A DNA stretch of 64,000 bases, from contig NZ_PHFJ01000004.1 in the NCBI RefSeq assembly GCF_003144535.1, forward strand, positions 124,001 through 188,000. The letters are read 5' to 3'. This document shows, in pieces, positions 26,987 to 35,433 of the stretch (within the stretch, counting starts at the first letter, position 1; every line of letters starts with the position of its first letter). The position numbers were made by a program, and so were the translations under genes. Source of the stretch: Proteus penneri. Lineage in GTDB: Bacteria > Pseudomonadota > Gammaproteobacteria > Enterobacterales > Enterobacteriaceae. The notes under the pieces are model-generated. The model did no database searches. It saw only the letters and a list, made by a program, of their open reading frames with translations, and was not told the origin of the DNA.

Positions 26987-28085
26987 TCACAGGCCCGCTT
27001 TTAAGCTAGCTTCAATAAATTTATCAAGATCACCGTCTAATACTGCTTGTGTATTACGCGTTTCCACACCAGTACGTAAATCTTTAATACGTGAATCATC
27101 AAGAACATAAGAACGAATTTGACTACCCCAGCCAATATCGGACTTGTTATCTTCCATTACTTGCTTGTCTGCATTTTTCTTCTGCATTTCCAGCTCGTAT
27201 AACTTCGCTTTCATCTGCTTCATTGCCTGATCTTTGTTCTTATGCTGAGAGCGATCGTTTTGGCATTGAGTGACAAGACCTGTAGGAACGTGGGTAATAC
27301 GAACCGCAGATTCTGTTTTGTTGACGTGCTGTCCACCCGCACCTGAAGCACGATAAACGTCAATACGTAAATCAGCTGGGTTGATTTCAATATCAATATT
27401 GTCATCAACTTCAGGGTAAATAAAGGCAGAGCTAAATGAGGTATGGCGACGGCCACCGGAGTCAAATGGGCTTTTACGAACTAGGCGATGAACGCCTGTT
27501 TCTGTACGTAACCAACCATAAGCGTACTCACCAATAATTTTGATAGTCGCTGATTTTAATCCTGCAACATCACCGTCAGATTCTTCAATAATTTCAGTTT
27601 TAAAGCCTCTTGATTCAGCCCAACGTAAGTACATACGCATCAGCATACTTGCCCAATCTTGTGCTTCTGTACCACCAGAGCCAGCTTGTAAATCAAGGTA
27701 GCAATCCGCACTGTCATATTCACCAGAGAACATGCGACGGAATTCTAATTGCTCAAGCTTTTTATTTAACACATCTAATTCAGCAATGGCTTCGTTAAAT
27801 GTCTCTTCATCATCAGCTTCAACCGCTAATTCAAGTAAACCAGAAACGTCTTCTAATCCTTGGTCTAATTGGTCGATAGTTTCTACGATAGCCTCAAGAG
27901 ATGAACGCTCTTTTCCCAATGCTTGCGCCCTTTCTGGCTCATTCCACACATCAGGTTGTTCTAATTCAGCGTTAACTTCTTCTAAACGCTCTTTCTTGGC
28001 ATCATAGTCAAAGATACCCCCTGAGAACATGTGTTCTTTCAGAGACTTCTTCAATTTGGTGTTTTACTGGGTTGATTTCAAACAT
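26987..28085 (-). CDS. prfB: Peptide chain release factor 2, with programmed +1 frameshift
   Basis: Recognises UAA and UGA stop codons. Translation begins at ATG 28085 ([10 protein letters not shown]), reads 25 codons to CTT, meets an in-frame UGA (28010-28008) and shifts +1 into the long frame ending at 26987: complement(join(26987..28009,28011..28085)), 365 aa as in E. coli. The shift site AGGGGGTATCTTTGAC carries the internal Shine-Dalgarno-like AGGGGG and slippery CUU. Downstream are the stop-recognition SPF ([10 protein letters not shown]) and the catalytic GGQ ([12 protein letters not shown]). The shift is autoregulatory: plentiful RF2 terminates at the UGA. Confidence 0.98.
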
Positions 28086-28256
28086 GCTTTTTCGTCTTTA
28101 TGTTGTTTTCAAAAACAATTGGAATAAATTTTGAACCGCATATTGTAACGGATATATCCACGGGTTTATAGCATTTATATACAATTGTCTACTCAATAGT
28201 TGTTGTCATAACAACGTTTTACTTTATATCACAATAAATTGCTTAAATTATTCGTA

Positions 28257-29990
28257 TTAACAAGGCCAAATGTGCTCAACAAGCAGTTGCGCATTTCTTT
28301 GCCCTCTAAATTCATTCACATCTAATCGATAAGCTAACTCAACGGTTTTAATACTGTTATCAGGCCAAATATTGATATCAACATTAAATGCTATAGCATC
28401 AATCATAAGATGACTATTTACTGGCTGAAGCATCATTTTTAAATGCTTACTGCCTACAATACGCTGTTGCAATAACGTAAATTTGCCATCAAATAATGGC
28501 TCAGGAAAAGCTTGCCCCCATGGGCCTGCTTCTCTTAGCATTTCAGCGATAGGTAGCGATAATTGATTTTCCGTTAGTTCACCATCAGATAAAATAACAC
28601 CTTGCAACTGCTCGTCAGAAACCAATTCAGACATTAAAGAGGAAAAATGACGCTGAAATAGCGGGAATTTATCTTCTTCAAGTGAAAGTCCTGCCGCCAT
28701 TGCATGCCCACCAAATTTGAGCATCAGACCTGGGTTTAATGTATTTAATCGCTCTAACGCATCCCTGAGATGTACCCCACTGATTGAACGACCTGAGCCT
28801 TTTAATAGACCATCCCCGCTAGGGGCAAAAGCAATAACAGGGCGATGTAATTTTTCTTTAATGCGAGACGCTAAAATCCCCACAACACCTTGATGCCATT
28901 CAGGATGATAAATTGCTAAACCATTCGGCAAGTCATGTTGAGTGCCCATAAATTGACGGAAAATAGTGGAGGCTTCTTCTTGCATACCCGCTTCAATTTC
29001 ACGACGAGTTTGATTTAAGCCATCAAGTTCATTAGCAATTTCACGCGCAGAGCCAATATTATCGGTTAAAAGTAAAGCGACACCCACAGACATATCATCA
29101 AGACGCCCAGCTGCGTTTAAGCGAGGCCCTAAAGAAAAACCTAAGTCACTACTAACCAATTGAGAGAGCTCTTTACGAGAAACTTCCGTAAGTGCCTTTA
29201 TCCCTACGCAACAACGACCCGCTCTAATTCGGCGTAATCCTTCATAAACAAAAATACGATTATTTTCATCTAGAGGAACAACATCTGCCACAGTACCTAG
29301 CGCTACTAAATCGAGAAAATCCGCCATATTGGGGCGAGGCAAGTTTTGTTGCTCAAACCAACCTTGTTTTTCTAATTCAGCTCTTAATGCCGTCATTAAA
29401 TAGAACGTAACACCAACGCCCGCTAATGCTTTAGATAAAAAAGGACAATCAGAAAGATTAGGGTTAATAATCGCATCAGCAGCAGGTAATGTTTGTCCCG
29501 GCAAATGGTGATCTGTTACTAGAACTCGAATACCGTATTCATGGGCAGTTTCCACCCCTTCAAAAGAGGAAATACCATTATCAACAGTAATAATGAGATC
29601 AACCCCTTTTTTTGCAACATCATGAACAACTTGAGGGCTTAAGCCATAACCATCATCAAAGCGATTAGGAATATGATAGCTTACTTGCTTAAATCCCATT
29701 TGGCGTAATGCTTTGATAGCCAATGCTGTACTGGTTGCACCATCAGCATCAAAATCACCAACAATCACGATACGAGATTGCTGTTTTAAAGCCTCTATGA
29801 GTAATGAAATTGCCGTTTTAATTCCTGTTAATGCTTGGTAATGAAGTAAGCCTTTTAACGATCGTTCTAGTTGAACTTCGGATGTTATTCCACGATTAGC
29901 ATAAATCTGTCGTAATAAAGGATCTAAGTTATCCGGCAATTGAGTTGCCTGTGCAATTCGACGACGTAGTGTCGGTTCAATAGTGACCAT
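28257..29990 (-). CDS. recJ: Single-stranded-DNA exonuclease RecJ
   Basis: 5'-to-3' exonuclease on single-stranded DNA, used in recombination and mismatch repair. 577 aa, same as E. coli. DHH-family motifs: VGDFDADGATSTAL near residue 78, VTDHHLP near 158, and the DHHA1 part with FGGHAMAAGLSL near 400. A C-terminal OB-like domain follows. It starts 9 bp after the dsbC stop, so it is probably in the xerD-dsbC-recJ operon. Confidence 0.97.
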   Translation of the reverse strand: MVTIEPTLRRRIAQATQLPDNLDPLLRQIYANRGITSEVQLERSLKGLLHYQALTGIKTAISLLIEALKQQSRIVIVGDFDADGATSTALAIKALRQMGFKQVSYHIPNRFDDGYGLSPQVVHDVAKKGVDLIITVDNGISSFEGVETAHEYGIRVLVTDHHLPGQTLPAADAIINPNLSDCPFLSKALAGVGVTFYLMTALRAELEKQGWFEQQNLPRPNMADFLDLVALGTVADVVPLDENNRIFVYEGLRRIRAGRCCVGIKALTEVSRKELSQLVSSDLGFSLGPRLNAAGRLDDMSVGVALLLTDNIGSAREIANELDGLNQTRREIEAGMQEEASTIFRQFMGTQHDLPNGLAIYHPEWHQGVVGILASRIKEKLHRPVIAFAPSGDGLLKGSGRSISGVHLRDALERLNTLNPGLMLKFGGHAMAAGLSLEEDKFPLFQRHFSSLMSELVSDEQLQGVILSDGELTENQLSLPIAEMLREAGPWGQAFPEPLFDGKFTLLQQRIVGSKHLKMMLQPVNSHLMIDAIAFNVDINIWPDNSIKTVELAYRLDVNEFRGQRNAQLLVEHIWPC

Positions 29991-29999
29991 AAAACGTGA

Positions 30000-30707
30000 T
30001 TACTTCTCTTTTTTATCTAATAATTCAATAAGGTTTTGAGCAGAAATATATCCACCATAAATACTCGCATTAGGTAACACAATAGCAGGTGTGCCTTGAA
30101 TTCCTATCATGGTGCCTAATTTAAAATGTTCATTAATATTGATTTTTTTACATTCATCAATGGGAATAATTTTGTCACCTTTAAATGCACTGTCTAACGA
30201 TTTATTAGGGAAACCGCTACACCACACCGCATTCATTTCTTTACTCACAATATTATTGCCAACACCATTACGAGGAAATGCTAAATAACGGACCGTTATC
30301 CCCTGTTTATTCAGCTCAGGGACTTCTTGGTGAAGTTTTTGACAGTAAGGACAACTAATATCAGTAAAAATGGTGATCACATGGCGTTCATTACGCGCTT
30401 TATAAACGATCATTTCATTTTTAAGTGAATCTACTTTTTTCATAATAACTTGATTGGCAATACTAACAGGCTCACCGCTGCTGATATTATAAATAGGGCC
30501 TGCTGTTAGATATTTACCATCGTCAGTAATGTAAAAAATACCTTTATCTGATAACACCGCATTTAATCCAACAATCGGGGTTGGTTGAATGCTTTCTGCT
30601 TTAATTTGCATTTTAGCCAATTGCGCTTCAATAGAAGCATTGTCAGCAAGCACAGGCATTGACACCATGCTTAATAGTATTGGCAACCAGCGTAATTTCT
30701 TTTTCAT
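30000..30707 (-). CDS. dsbC: Thiol:disulfide isomerase DsbC
   Basis: Periplasmic isomerase that reshuffles wrong disulfides and is kept reduced by DsbD. 235 aa with a signal peptide (MKKKLRWLPILLSMVSMPVLA), an N-terminal dimerisation domain and a thioredoxin fold with cis-Pro GTPAIV. The active site is CPYC (FTDISCPYCQKLH), whereas E. coli DsbC has CGYC; CPYC is the DsbG and glutaredoxin form. Position between xerD and recJ and overall sequence (RYLAFPRNG) support DsbC. A second Cys pair (VWCSGF, DECKK) matches the structural disulfide of DsbC. Confidence 0.95.
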   Translation of the reverse strand: MKKKLRWLPILLSMVSMPVLADNASIEAQLAKMQIKAESIQPTPIVGLNAVLSDKGIFYITDDGKYLTAGPIYNISSGEPVSIANQVIMKKVDSLKNEMIVYKARNERHVITIFTDISCPYCQKLHQEVPELNKQGITVRYLAFPRNGVGNNIVSKEMNAVWCSGFPNKSLDSAFKGDKIIPIDECKKININEHFKLGTMIGIQGTPAIVLPNASIYGGYISAQNLIELLDKKEK

Positions 30708-30740
30708 TTAAATTCCTATTTAATGCCAGCGTGTTGATGG

Positions 30741-31679
30741 CTATCCCCTTGGATGATGTTGCTGATGAAGCACTTTCAAGCGCTCTGTTGCAACATGGGT
30801 ATAAATCTGTGTTGTAGAGAGGTCACTGTGCCCCAATAACATCTGTACAACACGCAAGTCTGCTCCATGATTTAAAAGATGTGTTGCAAATGCATGGCGC
30901 AACACATGGGGTGATAACTTTTCAGTATCAATTCCAGCAATCACAGCATAATGTTTTATCCGATGCCAGAAAGTTTGTCGTGTCATTTTCTGCCCTCTTA
31001 GGCTAGGAAAAACAATATCGTCTGTTTTTCCTTGCATTAAAGTGGGTCTTCCATATTGCAGATATTGTTCTAACCAGTAAATAGCCTCTTCCCCTAAAGG
31101 GACAAGTCGTTCCTTATCGCCCTTACCGATCACTCTTAATACACCTTGCCGTAAGCTGATATCAGAAAGAGATAACCCCACTAATTCAGACACACGAAGC
31201 CCACAGGCATAAAGCACTTCAAGCATTGCTTTATCACGTAATTCTAATGGTTCATCAATACAAGGGGCATTGAGTAAATCATCAACTTGTTGCTCGCTTA
31301 AATCTTTTGGTAAACGCTTAGGAAGCTTAGGGGTTGAAAGCAATGCGCTAGGATCGTCTAAACGTAATTTTTCACGATATAAATATTGGAATAACCGACG
31401 CATTGTACTGAGTAATCGAGCTGCACTGCTGGCTTTATAACCTTCATCTAAACGCGTCGCGAGAAAAGATTGCAAATCCAAAGTAGAGACTGACAACCAA
31501 TCTAATTGATGATGTGCAAGCCATTGCCCTAATGCTTGCAAGTCTAAGCGATAAGAGCTAAGCGTATTTGCGGATAAGCCTTGCTCTAACCAAATATTGT
31601 CGAGAAATTGTTCAATGATAATATCTGTATCTTCATTGATCTGAGTTGTCTTTTTTATCGATAATTTGGTTTGTGACAC
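30741..31679 (-). CDS. xerD: Tyrosine recombinase XerD
   Basis: Resolves chromosome dimers at dif together with XerC under FtsK control. 312 aa, about 14 longer than E. coli XerD at the N-terminus. Catalytic residues are visible: Arg in CGLRVSELVG, His-x-x-Arg in SPHVLRHAFATHLL, His in LLGHSDLSTT and the Tyr nucleophile in QIYTHVATERL. The start is GTG 31679 with GGGAGAG about 8 nt upstream; no in-frame ATG exists near the expected N-terminus. First gene of xerD-dsbC-recJ, divergent from fldB. Confidence 0.97.
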   Translation of the reverse strand: MSQTKLSIKKTTQINEDTDIIIEQFLDNIWLEQGLSANTLSSYRLDLQALGQWLAHHQLDWLSVSTLDLQSFLATRLDEGYKASSAARLLSTMRRLFQYLYREKLRLDDPSALLSTPKLPKRLPKDLSEQQVDDLLNAPCIDEPLELRDKAMLEVLYACGLRVSELVGLSLSDISLRQGVLRVIGKGDKERLVPLGEEAIYWLEQYLQYGRPTLMQGKTDDIVFPSLRGQKMTRQTFWHRIKHYAVIAGIDTEKLSPHVLRHAFATHLLNHGADLRVVQMLLGHSDLSTTQIYTHVATERLKVLHQQHHPRG

Positions 31680-31787
31680 AGTCTGACTCTCCCTCTCTTT
31701 AGCTTATCGCCTTTACATTATGCCTTATAAAAAAATTTTTCTGGTACAATAGTGACCTTTATTGGCAAAAATATCCTAGAAATCTTT

Positions 31788-32306
31788 ATGAAAATTGGTC
31801 TATTTTACGGTTCCAGTACCTGTTACACCGAAATGGCAGCAGAAAAAATTCGTGATATTCTCGGTGAAGAGTTCGTTGATCTTCATAATGTTCAAGAGTG
31901 TGATATCACGCTTATGGAGCAATATGACATCCTTATTTTAGGTATTCCCACTTGGGATTTTGGCGAGATCCAAGAAGATTGGCTCAATATTTGGGACACG
32001 TTGCCAACATTAAATTTAAAAAATAAACTTATTGCCATGTACGGAATGGGTGACCAAGTCGATTACAGCGAATGGTTTCTTGATGCGCTGGGTATGCTCT
32101 ATCATCATTTATTACCAAGTGGTGTTAAATTTATTGGTTTCTGGCCTGTCGATGGATATGAATTTATCAGCCCCAAACCTTTATCAGATGATGGCAAACA
32201 TTTTGTTGGTCTTGCATTAGATGACGTCAACCAGTTTGAAGAGACTGATGAACGTTTATCACAATGGTGTATGCAAATTCTACGTGAAATAGAAGAAAAC
32301 TTATAA
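31788..32306 (+). CDS. fldB: Flavodoxin 2
   Basis: Small FMN electron carrier of 172 aa. FMN phosphate loop [14 protein letters not shown] at the N-terminus, ring-contact loops [12 protein letters not shown] (about residue 55) and [20 protein letters not shown] (about 85). In E. coli fldB is induced by SoxRS and its role is poorly defined. ATG 31788 matches the E. coli start; the upstream GTG at 31752 has no support. Divergent from xerD as in E. coli. Confidence 0.96.
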   Translation: MKIGLFYGSSTCYTEMAAEKIRDILGEEFVDLHNVQECDITLMEQYDILILGIPTWDFGEIQEDWLNIWDTLPTLNLKNKLIAMYGMGDQVDYSEWFLDALGMLYHHLLPSGVKFIGFWPVDGYEFISPKPLSDDGKHFVGLALDDVNQFEETDERLSQWCMQILREIEENL

Positions 32307-32322
32307 ATTTAATATCCAGATA

Positions 32323-32730
32323 TTAAATATCTGGATATTGCATTAATAACTGAGAGAAGTTACGCCACTCATTTTCAGTCATACTATCAAATGCAACCCA
32401 TAACGTGATTTGCTTTTTATTTAGAATAGAAGTCAATGTTATTCGAGTGCCAAAACGGCTTATCCAAGGACGTTTCGTTATTTGCCATTCATGTAGTTTC
32501 CATTGAATTCGATTGCCATTTAGTAAAATAAAATCTCCTTTGATACGGCTAATATTCTTTTGTGTGAAATACCAACTGCTTATCAGGAGAAGTAACAATG
32601 GCACCCAAACATAAATAAAATCAGGTGGCCATGGATACAACAGTAAAGCTATCACAAAGGCAACATAAGCAACCGTTGAGAAGAGTTGAGTGAACCATGA
32701 TACTGTGAGGTGCGATTTCCATAAAATCAC
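32323..32730 (-). CDS. cptA: CptA/YgfX inner-membrane protein
   Basis: 135 aa with two membrane helices near residues 17-55 and a cytoplasmic tail. Matches E. coli YgfX/CptA (MILWKSHLTVSWFTQ start; EWQITKRPW; WVAFDSMTENEWRNF). In E. coli it has been described as partner or toxin to SdhE/CptB, affecting cell shape through MreB and FtsZ. The start is GTG 32730 with no clear ribosome site. In E. coli ygfX overlaps or abuts sdhE; here 474 bp and a terminator separate them. Confidence 0.9.
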   Translation of the reverse strand: MILWKSHLTVSWFTQLFSTVAYVAFVIALLLYPWPPDFIYVWVPLLLLLISSWYFTQKNISRIKGDFILLNGNRIQWKLHEWQITKRPWISRFGTRITLTSILNKKQITLWVAFDSMTENEWRNFSQLLMQYPDI

Positions 32731-33204
32731 GAGTTATATTCACTCCTGCTATAATTCTATATAGATAGAAATAAGTTAAAGATAATAAAAAACCAACCTA
32801 TTTATAATGTAACTTCCTTCTTAACCTTGCAAATAGTTTATCTTATATTTTAGCTTGATTATTAATTGTTAATTTTTCTATTTAATCTGTGTTTAAAAAA
32901 CACAATTTAATAATAAGTACGTAATTTTTATTCTTTTTTAATTGCTGTTTTAATAAAATAAGCATACCCGATCGACTAAATATCCAGAAGATAATCGTGA
33001 AAAAAAATCATTTAAACGATAATTTATAGAGATAACACGCATTTTTATCGCAAACCTGTTTTTTATTTCATCACATTTTAGAACATGAATAATATTATTT
33101 TTATATAAAAATAAAAAAACGCCTTTATGAGATAATAAAAGCGTCATTTATAATCAACAAAAAATTATTATTTAGCCTATCGCTGATTTTATACGTTTTT
33201 TTTA
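32731..33204. other. AT-rich spacer separating sdhE from cptA
   Basis: 474 bp of AT-rich DNA within what is normally a tight sdhE-ygfX pair. It contains the sdhE terminator (33113-33144). No insertion-sequence remnant, inverted repeat ends or convincing gene was seen; a 65-codon frame on the minus strand starts inside the terminator and looks accidental. Confidence 0.6.
33113..33144 (-). terminator. Terminator of sdhE
   Basis: Minus strand: a 10 bp stem ACGCTTTTAT/ATAAAGGCGT (one G-U pair), 6 nt loop and a U-run of seven. It lies about 60 bp after the sdhE stop and would stop transcripts before cptA. Confidence 0.82.
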
Positions 33205-33486
33205 TTAATATTTATCAACGATTTCCGCCATCCTAGCTTTATTGCGATCTTGAATTAATTTCACCATATAATAGAGCTCATCATCATCAGGGCGTCCATG
33301 ATTCATTAACCAGTTAAATAAATCAGGATCTGCACACTCTAGTAAACGAACAAAAAGTGCTTTATCGTTATCAGATAGCGTATCGTACTCATTCTCGAAA
33401 AAAGGCATGATAGAAATATCTAGTTCACGCATTCCACGACGACATGCCCAGTTAATTCGTGCTTTATTCTCTATATCGATAGTCAT
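33205..33486 (-). CDS. sdhE: Succinate dehydrogenase FAD assembly factor SdhE
   Basis: 93 aa. Promotes covalent attachment of FAD to SdhA (and FrdA). The diagnostic RGMRE motif is in [18 protein letters not shown], and [17 protein letters not shown] is also conserved. ATG 33486 with GCAGAG just upstream. Divergent from ygfZ, as in E. coli. The usual partner ygfX is detached downstream. Confidence 0.96.
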   Translation of the reverse strand: MTIDIENKARINWACRRGMRELDISIMPFFENEYDTLSDNDKALFVRLLECADPDLFNWLMNHGRPDDDELYYMVKLIQDRNKARMAEIVDKY

Positions 33487-33744
33487 ACTCTGCTCTTTAC
33501 ATTGTTCAAATCAAGAAATACCACTATTTCTTCCTAGCATTGATGATAGTCTTATCGCAAAATTTTTAACATCAAAATGATCACAGTTTGCATGTTTAGT
33601 CTCATAGACAACCTATTGAACACACATTCATTTGTTATTTATCAAGTTCATTTTCTGTGCGTTAAAAATAATAATGACTTGCATTGTCTTGTCACTCTTT
33701 TACCATAACCGATGTATCTGATTAATTTAATAGCTGGTGACATC

Positions 33745-34731
33745 ATGACTCAAAATTCTATTCAGGCTAAACGCCCTCATGCAGCAATCAATTTGCCATT
33801 AACACTGGTTTCTTTAGATGAATGGTCACTGATAACAGCAACAGGTGCTGACAGTGAAAAGTATCTACAAGGTCAATTAACAACGGATATTGCAGCACTT
33901 CCAACAACGACACATACATTGGCTGCACACTGTGAAGCAAAAGGTAAAATGTGGAGCACACTTCGCTTATTCCACCAGCAAGAAGGTTTTGCTTATATTC
34001 TGCGTAAAAATATCGCACAAAAACAACTTGCCGAATTAAAAAAATATGCCGTATTCTCAAAAGTAACCCTAGCTGAAAATACAGATAGCGTTTTATTAGG
34101 ATTAGCTGGACAAGGTGCAGCTCTTGCATTAGCTGATTACTTTCCAAATATCCCTCGTAAAGCAAACGAAGTCGTTAATCATGATAATACTTATATTCTT
34201 CAACTGCCTTTACCTACCGAACGCTTTTTAATCGTAACTGATGAAGAAACAGCAAAAAATCTTGTAGCAACATTAAAAGCAGAAACCAGTAATAGTGAGC
34301 AATGGTTAGCTTTAGATATTGAGGCTGGATATCCTATTATTGATACTCCAAATATTGAGCAATTCTTACCTCAAGCAACAAACCTACAAGCATTGCCACT
34401 GAGCATCTGCTTTAAAAAAGGATGTTATACAGGGCAAGAGATGGTCTCTCGTGCGAAATTTAGAGGTGCCAATAAACGTGCAATGTATCTGTTATCAGGT
34501 GGTGGTACTGAGTTACCTGAGATCGGAGGTAGCATTGAGTGGCAATTGGGTGAAGATAAATGGCGTAAAACGGGCACTGTATTAAGCGCTGTACGTATGG
34601 CTGATAATACTATTTTGGCTGAAGTTGTTATGAATAACGATATGGAGTTCGATAGTGTATTTCGAGTTCAAGGCGATAGCACCAGTCGTTTATCCATTAA
34701 ACCACTGCCTTATTCTTTAGAAGAAGAGTAA
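33745..34731 (+). CDS. ygfZ: tRNA-modifying protein YgfZ (folate-binding)
   Basis: 328 aa. GcvT-like folate-binding protein needed for activity of several Fe-S enzymes, including MiaB-dependent tRNA modification. The family signature KGCYTGQE is present in [19 protein letters not shown] near residue 228. ATG 33745 has GGTGA 6 nt upstream; the frame opens earlier at 33712 without support. Divergent from sdhE; 31 bp before an HD-domain gene on the same strand. Confidence 0.95.
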   Translation: MTQNSIQAKRPHAAINLPLTLVSLDEWSLITATGADSEKYLQGQLTTDIAALPTTTHTLAAHCEAKGKMWSTLRLFHQQEGFAYILRKNIAQKQLAELKKYAVFSKVTLAENTDSVLLGLAGQGAALALADYFPNIPRKANEVVNHDNTYILQLPLPTERFLIVTDEETAKNLVATLKAETSNSEQWLALDIEAGYPIIDTPNIEQFLPQATNLQALPLSICFKKGCYTGQEMVSRAKFRGANKRAMYLLSGGGTELPEIGGSIEWQLGEDKWRKTGTVLSAVRMADNTILAEVVMNNDMEFDSVFRVQGDSTSRLSIKPLPYSLEEE

Positions 34732-34762
34732 TTCTTATTTATCATAACCAATACGGATTTTT

Positions 34763-35365
34763 ATGACACAATTACCTAAAGGCGCATTTGGCCCCTTCTC
34801 TGATACGATTAACTTTATTATGGAGTTAGATAAACTTAAACGTGTTTATCGTAAAAATAATGTATTAGACAATAGCCGTTCTGAAAATACAGCAGAACAT
34901 AGCTGGCATTTTGCGGTTGCTGCAATGAGTTTCCAACCTTATGCGGGCGATATTGATATGGGGCGTGCTATTCAATTAGCTTTAGTCCACGATATCGTTG
35001 AAATCGACGCTGGCGACGTTATGGTGTATGACGTTGCGGCACGTGAAGCTATCAAAGAACACGAGCAAAAAGCGGCAAGACGCATTTTTGCTTTATTACC
35101 CTCCCCACAAAGTGAATATTTCCTCAATTTATGGTTGGAATATGATGCTGCTGAAACACCCGAGTCTCAGTTTGCTAATATTCTTGATCGCACCATGCCA
35201 ATGCTGATGAATTTACATAATGAAGGTCAAAGTTGGGTAGAAAATAATATCCGCTTAGAACAAGTATTAGCGCGCAATCTGTTTATTGAAAAACAGTGGC
35301 CAGAATTTTGGCAATATCTCTACCCTCAATTATTAGAGGCGCAGAAAAAAGGCTGGTTGAAGTAA
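34763..35365 (+). CDS. HD-domain phosphohydrolase
   Basis: 200 aa. HD_3/HDDC2-type hydrolase, a relative of 5'-deoxynucleotidase YfbR but not its orthologue. Metal ligands are visible as His in ENTAEHSWHFAVA, His-Asp in LALVHDIVEIDAGD and Asp in ANILDRTMPML. The likely substrates are nucleoside monophosphates; this is inferred from the family. It follows ygfZ by 31 bp, so it is probably co-transcribed with it. A bidirectional terminator separates it from gcvP. Confidence 0.87.
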   Translation: MTQLPKGAFGPFSDTINFIMELDKLKRVYRKNNVLDNSRSENTAEHSWHFAVAAMSFQPYAGDIDMGRAIQLALVHDIVEIDAGDVMVYDVAAREAIKEHEQKAARRIFALLPSPQSEYFLNLWLEYDAAETPESQFANILDRTMPMLMNLHNEGQSWVENNIRLEQVLARNLFIEKQWPEFWQYLYPQLLEAQKKGWLK

Positions 35366-35373
35366 CAACAAAA

Positions 35374-35406
35374 AAATACCGATGGCTAACTTAACCATCG
35401 GTATTT
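35374..35406. terminator. Bidirectional terminator between the HD gene and gcvP
   Basis: A 12 bp stem AAATACCGATGG/CCATCGGTATTT with a 9 nt loop, A-run before and T-rich after, between convergent genes. Confidence 0.85.
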
Positions 35407-35433
35407 AATTTAGGAATATTGTTAGATTAAAGC

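Noticed and set aside
32950..33147. 65-codon frame on the minus strand
   Set aside because: It begins inside the sdhE terminator, has no ribosome site and looks like random AT-rich coding.
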